64,000 nucleotides of DNA, taken from positions 71,514,546 to 71,578,545 of the forward strand of contig OY720344.1 in NCBI GenBank assembly GCA_963082975.1, read 5' to 3'. Of this stretch, positions 59,223-64,000 are shown one piece after another (the stretch's first letter is position 1; the number at the start of each line of letters is the position of its first letter). Below the pieces are notes generated by a model, which saw only the letters and a program-made list of their open reading frames with translations, was not told the origin of the DNA and made no database searches. A program made the position numbers and the translations under genes. Source of the stretch: Labia minor (taxonomy: Eukaryota > Arthropoda > Insecta > Dermaptera > Spongiphoridae).

Positions 59223-59437
59223 TATAAAGAAGGGCGGAATATTAATTTTGGAGATGAAAGTAAGAGATAAAGTGCATATTATTTATGTGAAATTTTTCAA
59301 GATAAAGATTTAGAAAATTTGTTGTACAGATCACACAATAATCTAATCCCGCTTAGGCGGTAACTTACTTGATAGGCACGTTCCTTTTATAGAATGTATA
59401 AAAGTCAGTTTTTTATATATGCAATTTTTATTGAGTA
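59223..59437. other. Spacer
   Basis: No gene recognised. Confidence 0.4.
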
Positions 59438-59445
59438 TTTGTATG

Positions 59446-59812
59446 CAGTGGCGGATTAAGTTGATAGGGGGCCCCGGGCGGTAAAATTGAAATGGGCCCT
59501 CTGTTATTTATAATTATTATTGAAAGACAAATTTTGTTTATATTATATAGTACTTATGTAAAAAAATACATAATTTTTACTGTGGACGCCGAGACCCAAA
59601 ATTGATTATTTTTTCTTAAGTTAGTCGGGGTTCAAACATCTGTTTTTCAATAAAAATCTGTATCAAGAATAACTTGTTTTATTTAAACTCCGATTATCCA
59701 TAAACTCAACAGTTTTTTAAATTGTTTTTAAGGAAATATTTTTATTTAGGTTTCGGTGGGCCCCTCGGGCTGGTGGGCCCCGGACGGCCGCCCGGCGTTT
59801 AATCCGCCTCTG
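59446..59812. mobile_element. hAT-type non-autonomous element (367 bp)
   Basis: Ends CAGTGGCGGATTAAG and (inverse) CAGAGGCGGATTAAA, with 8 bp target duplication TTTGTATG at 59438-59445 and 59813-59820. GC-rich subterminal parts (GGGGGCCCCGGGCGG and its counterpart) flank an AT-rich core. Confidence 0.93.
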
Positions 59813-59820
59813 TTTGTATG

Positions 59821-60171
59821 AAACCCAAACAGATTTATGGTGGTGTTGTTTGTTAAATGTTGGTACAATTGATGGTATGGGTGTTAAATAAAGTTAATGT
59901 TTTACAAGGCGGTAAAATTAAAATTAGAATTGAGCCGCGTAATAAATAAACAAGGCATATCCATTGTCGATTTCACTTTCAACCATGACCATTACGAGCA
60001 TGGAATATGAGTGAGCTCCCAAAAAAGAATAAGTAATATAATACTATATAATAAATAAATAAATTTACTATATATACTGATATATTGATTAATTTGATTT
60101 ATAATAACTAGAGTCATTTATAAATATTATTAAAAATTATTTGCAATAATTAAAGTAGCGTTTAGTTTTAC
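59821..60171. other. Spacer, downstream of the candidate exon
   Basis: No further exon could be supported here. The donor of the next exon feature lies at its right edge. Confidence 0.4.
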
Positions 60172-60415
60172 CTGGAAATTTGTGAATCCGAGGTGATCGC
60201 AGGGACATCGACACTCAGCTAAATGCTGTCGGAGGGTCTCGTCCGCTGCAATATCCGGTTCTTCTTCTCTAGAAACGCGTACACCACCCACGCCTGAGCC
60301 ACTGCACCCACCAACACTGCTGTTCCGGGCCTCAATGGCAGCGGAAACCACACTGGGAAGAGTCCGATCTGCTGAACACGCGCGACGTAAAGAACGACGA
60401 CCGATGTCGTATCGA
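60172..60415 (-). CDS. Candidate internal exon of an unidentified host gene (81 codons)
   Basis: A GC-rich island in AT-rich DNA, bounded on the minus strand by a pyrimidine-rich acceptor (TTTTCTTCTATTTCTAG at the 60416 side) and a CAG|GTAAAA donor. It is open throughout in one frame: R-Y-D-I-G-R-R-S-L-R-R-A-C-S-A-D-R, a Gly/Ser-rich middle (V-G-G-C-S-G-S-G-V-G-G-V), then E-E-E-P-D-I-A-A-D-E-T-L-R-Q-H-L and C-R-C-P-C-D-H-L-G-F-T-N-F-Q. It is 1+243 bases, so it starts with the last base of a codon and ends on a codon boundary. No protein family recognised; the basic, acidic and Cys-rich stretches suggest a cytoplasmic region, by inference only. The upstream candidate exon at 61332-61386 ends two bases into a codon, which fits. 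Confidence 0.5.
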
Positions 60416-60691
60416 CTAGAAATAGAAGAAAATATTTTTCGATTAATAAGTATTAATTACTACATTCTTTTTTTAGATACCAAGTAAAAATATTCACAAG
60501 AGATCTAATATAAAAATAAATATTCATAAATTAATTATAATTTAATTTGTACCTTATTTTTATATATAGATAGGTATATATTAATGAACAAAATTTTTAA
60601 CTTTTTGATTAATATAAAAACCATTTAATGAAATAAAAAATAATGACAATCGTTGATTTTTTACTTTTAAAAGCGAATGAAAACAAAATAA

Positions 60692-60739
<48 letters not shown>

Positions 60740-61331
60740 CCTATTAAACCTATTTAAAGGTTAAAACTCGAATAAATAAAAGTTTTCATATATAAATATA
60801 AACTATATATACTGCTTTTAAAATGTCTATGCAACTTTTGATACATATTTAAAAGCCACTATTGTAATAATATAAAAAAACACACTTAAATTGTATCTTG
60901 CATATTTAAACAAAATAAAAGGCATTATAATTTTATCTTCTTGAGTCAAAAAAGTTATTTAATTTAATTTTTTTTTCTTTTTTTGTTCTTCCTTATTATG
61001 AGAATTGTGGAAGGGTGAGAAAAAAACTTTCTTTTAAGAAAGCAAGCAAGAGAAAAGAACAAAGAAAAAACAATTCAAATTACTTAAAAGAACTAATATA
61101 TAGATCGAATAATATTTTCATTTTATTTTTATAAAAGGTTAACTAATTAAACGGGAGAGAAGTACAAGAGAAATCAATTTGGAAAATAAATCTACTAGAA
61201 AAATTGATAAATGCATAATAGAAATAGTAAAATAGATATATTTTATTAGTAAGAGAATTAAAAAAAAGTTTTAAAAATCTATTGTAATTTAAATATAATG
61301 TAATTTAAATATAGCTTATTTTTTCATATAC
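60416..61331. other. Probable intron
   Basis: AT-rich with a long (TA)n run at 60699-60738. It would be the ~916 bp intron between the two candidate exons, GT at 61331-61330 and AG at 60417-60416 on the minus strand. Confidence 0.4.
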
Positions 61332-61386
61332 CTATAATAAGCACAGTAGGCTGAATTACGCATGTTGCGTTGGTTCAATTCTTTGA
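61332..61386 (-). CDS. Candidate small exon of the same host gene
   Basis: Minus-strand acceptor TTTATTTTCTTGTTCTCTACTAG, then 55 bases encoding K-E-L-N-Q-R-N-M-R-N-S-A-Y-C-A-Y-Y, then donor AG|GTATAT. Phase is 2+51+2, so splicing to 60415 makes an AGT (Ser) codon and keeps the frame. The frame is also open upstream to about 61510, with a hydrophobic V-I-F-I-L-F-S-C-S-L-L-V run, so the exon could be longer and include a membrane segment instead. No family recognised. Confidence 0.35.
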
Positions 61387-61510
61387 CTAGTAGAGAACAA
61401 GAAAATAAAATAAAAATCACAGAAGCTCGTGAATCAACAGTCCGACCATAAAAACGGGTGCTGAGCCCGGAATCTTTTGCGCTAATACAGGCATTTGAAA
61501 TGATAACCAA

Positions 61511-62224
61511 TCAGTAAGAACCTTCTGAAAATAACGGAGAGTGCAAGTAACATTAAATGAGAGGTTAAAGAAATTACGTTGAAATTAATTAAAAATGTGG
61601 AATTAGCTAAAGGAACTCCTGTGAAAACGTAGTTAGAAGAACATATTTAAATGAAAGAGAACACAAGAATTGATGTATCACTGTGAAACTCATTCTGAAT
61701 CTGAACCAGTGCTATAAAACAACGAGGAAAAGAAAATATCTGTTGAATCGCTACTGGAAGCCATGGAGAAGTTGGAGGATTATGCTGATTTCATCAAAGA
61801 CCAGAAAACACCTATAAAAGAGTTAAGGAGGATATTATCAACCTTTTTAATACCCCTGCAGAGTACGATGTTACGATTATAAAAACATTTTAAACAAATC
61901 TTGAACTCTTCCGTAAAATGAAAATGAAATTCATGAAAAATGTGCTGGGAAGATATATGTGTCAAAGTATGTCACAAAAAGCAGTTGATTACTGCCAGTG
62001 TTGACGAGGAATCAAGGGAAGTGCCCAGGCGTTTTGCTAACACGGTTCCTGTGTGTTTATTATTTTATTTGCGATGAGTTGACCTGATAAATGGGGTGCA
62101 CTTGAAGGATTTTGCCTCTCTCTTTAAAAAAAGAAAATTAAGTAGAAATATTAGAGAAAAGTTTATTTATGACAAAAACCATTTGGAAAAAGGTAAGTAA
62201 ATGAGTATCAGGAGAATTATAAAA
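61511..62224. other. Unassigned block, perhaps transposase remains
   Basis: The plus strand at 61740-61850 can be read as L-L-E-A-M-E-K-L-E-D-Y-A-D-F-I-K and I-K-E-L-R-R-I-L, resembling the helical C-terminal parts of pogo-group transposases. Support is weak; no ends found. Confidence 0.25.
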
Positions 62225-62320
62225 AATCAAATATGAATAAAAAGAAGGAATTGAATGTAAGTAGCTCAAGATATGAACAGTTGGAGAAATGTGGTTAGTG
62301 GTTAGTATTCCAAAAATATA
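62225..62320 (+). pseudogene. LINE 3' coding tail fragment
   Basis: ATGAACAGTTGGAGAAATGTGGTTAGTGG resembles the W-R-N-V-V block at the end of the LINE tails. Confidence 0.4.
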
Positions 62321-63714
62321 GACATTAAAATTATTATGTTTTTTCTGAAAAACTTCACATATATATCCGATTTGTCAATATAATTATAATATTTTATAGC
62401 AGAGGTGTTGTTATTTAGCAGCTAAGTCCAAAGTACAATTAATTAATGGTAAATATTGAAATGATAATAATGGATAAAATCAATGGAAATAATAATATAC
62501 CTAGCTTAGTCTTTTGAATATGTATATACATATTGGTTGGTCATTCAAATGTATTATTTGTGTAGAGTATAACATTTGAGTATAGAATATATGAGTTACA
62601 AGAGAGGAGGGATCAACATTAACCATATTGTCATTTGGTGATAAACTTTGATATAGTCAAAGAGAAATAACCAATAGAATATTCATATCATAATCATCCG
62701 TGTGGTCATTTGAATCTAATAACAAATTTGTTATGAATCTCTATATACGAATTTATTTTTCATTTTTTAGAAATTATGAAAAATAGTTAATATCACAAAA
62801 TATATAGCATTACTTTTTTTCTATATTTTTAATTTATATTTTGTATGAAGATAATTATTTATACTAACAATAAGAAATAATAAATATAATAAAATTGTCT
62901 TAAGGTGTATAGAGTCTTCTACGTAGAGGCACGGCTAATAAAAATAGACACTAACAAAATTGGGAAAATAATTTATTATTTCATTATCTTTTAATAGGTT
63001 TAGAAACATGATTCTGGGTATTTTTTTTATAATAAAATACATATTAGATCAAATTAATTATCGTTCAAACAGGTATAATATTTTTTTAATATTGTCTAAA
63101 TATTTATTTCTAGTCTTTTGGATAATATTAATATTTTTATTATATTTTTGTATTTATATATGAATTCTTTAAAGTATATATTATTCATTATCGCAAATCA
63201 TTCATTGTAGTGTGAGAAATCAGTATTTTAAATGAATAGAATATTTTCTAAAAACATTGTTTAGTTTTTCATTCATTCACTAAGATCAATTAAAGAACAA
63301 TAATTAAATTTAATTAAATAGCCATTTAACGTAAATTTGAAGACATTTATTTGAAAAGAAACTGGAAGTAAAAGTTTGATGGGGGAATAGCTTAACACAA
63401 TTAGAGATTTTTTTAAGAGAATATGGGACGAAAAAATAAATAAATTTAAGTTTAATTACTTTTAAGTACTTGTAATTCAATTGTATATAGAATATCTTTT
63501 AGAATATCTTCTTTATTGTTTATGAGTAGATTATCACTTTGCTAGTTTTAATCGAAATCTAGCTATATATAATCAATATTATATATAGGAAAATAAATTA
63601 ATAAAAAATCAATAATAGATTTTGATATTTAAGTTTTAAGGTCCTAGAAATACATTTTCATTTACATATATGCAGATGGAATACAAAATAATACAAACAA
63701 ATAATGAAAAATCT
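62321..63714. other. AT-rich spacer
   Basis: No gene recognised. Confidence 0.4.
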
Positions 63715-64000
63715 TTATTAATAGAGAATTGGATCACCCTTTCTTTGACTGTACACAATTATTTCGACATGAAATAGATGCATAGAGGCGATGGACAACA
63801 TTTAATGGGATATCAAGTCATTCTTCTTGCAGAGAGGTCACTAATTCCGTAAGTCCGGATGAAAGTGGAAATCAGAAACGGAATTTGGTCTCTAAATATT
63901 CCCATAAAAGTTCAATAACATTCATGTCTGGAGACTGTGGAGGCCAGATGGGATATTCAACTTCATCCTCAGGCTCTTCGACATATTCTTGAAGACACGC
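63715..64000 (-). pseudogene. Tc1-type transposase C-terminal remains, running off the window
   Basis: The minus strand reads W-P-P-Q-S-P-D-M-N-V-I-E-L-L-W-E-Y-L-E, the signature around the last catalytic acid of Tc1 transposases (W-P-x-Q-S-P-D-L-N-P-I-E-x-x-W). It continues with L-T-E-L-V-T-S-L-Q-E-E and I-P-L-N-V-V-H-R-L-Y-A-S-I. In-frame stops interrupt it. The N-terminal part lies beyond the right edge. Confidence 0.82.

Noticed and set aside
1-64000. CRISPR arrays, operons or bacterial genes
   Set aside because: Composition, introns and element types are those of an animal nuclear genome, and no spacer-repeat pattern was seen.

Overview
The window is AT-rich eukaryotic DNA, almost certainly from an animal and most likely an arthropod. 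The reasons are short GT-AG introns, P-element, mariner, Tigger and Tc1 transposons, LINEs whose 3' coding ends look like those common in arthropods, a Penelope-like element, Helitrons, and a short nuclear copy of mitochondrial ND4. No species can be named. It reads as repeat-packed intergenic or intronic sequence. The only candidate host coding sequence is two small phase-compatible exons on the minus strand near 60.2-61.4 kb.

Layout. 1-3.36 kb: end of a satellite array with 333-379 bp higher-order units. 3.7-5.0 kb: dispersed repeats and a possible solo LTR. 5.2-6.8 kb: a P-type DNA transposon with ~30 bp inverted ends starting CATGATA and a 9 bp flanking repeat. It keeps an open two-exon gene for a 318-aa THAP protein without the transposase core, as in the KP repressor of Drosophila. 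7.4-26.6 kb: several copies of a ~640 bp dispersed repeat (here 'family A', with a GTCC microsatellite and paired TGACGTCA sites), two Helitrons that both carry a LINE reverse-transcriptase fragment, a hAT MITE, a deleted mariner, a 200-N gap and a 1.2 kb insertion. 33.5-36.7 kb: a broken Ty3/gypsy-like LTR element with near-identical LTRs, whose coding remnant joins an integrase tail to an OARD1/TARG1-like macrodomain and an AT-hook tail. 42.9 kb: ND4 NUMT. 43.3-43.8 kb: a recent 5'-truncated LINE with a 13 bp target duplication. 50.8-54.4 kb: a Penelope-like element with a long open RT plus GIY-YIG frame, nested in a family A copy with a 12 bp target duplication. 58.1-59.8 kb: a Tigger relic with a nested MITE and a second hAT MITE beside it. 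63.7-64.0 kb: Tc1 transposase remains.

The genes do not form a pathway. The biology is of mobile elements: P-element self-repression, host-domain capture by a retroelement, capture of LINE sequence by Helitrons, and repeated nesting with readable target duplications. The most unusual items are the macrodomain in the LTR element, the KP-like P-element product, and the palindromic LTR junction carrying a tRNA-Leu-like primer sequence. All similarity calls come from reading motifs by eye; no database search was run.
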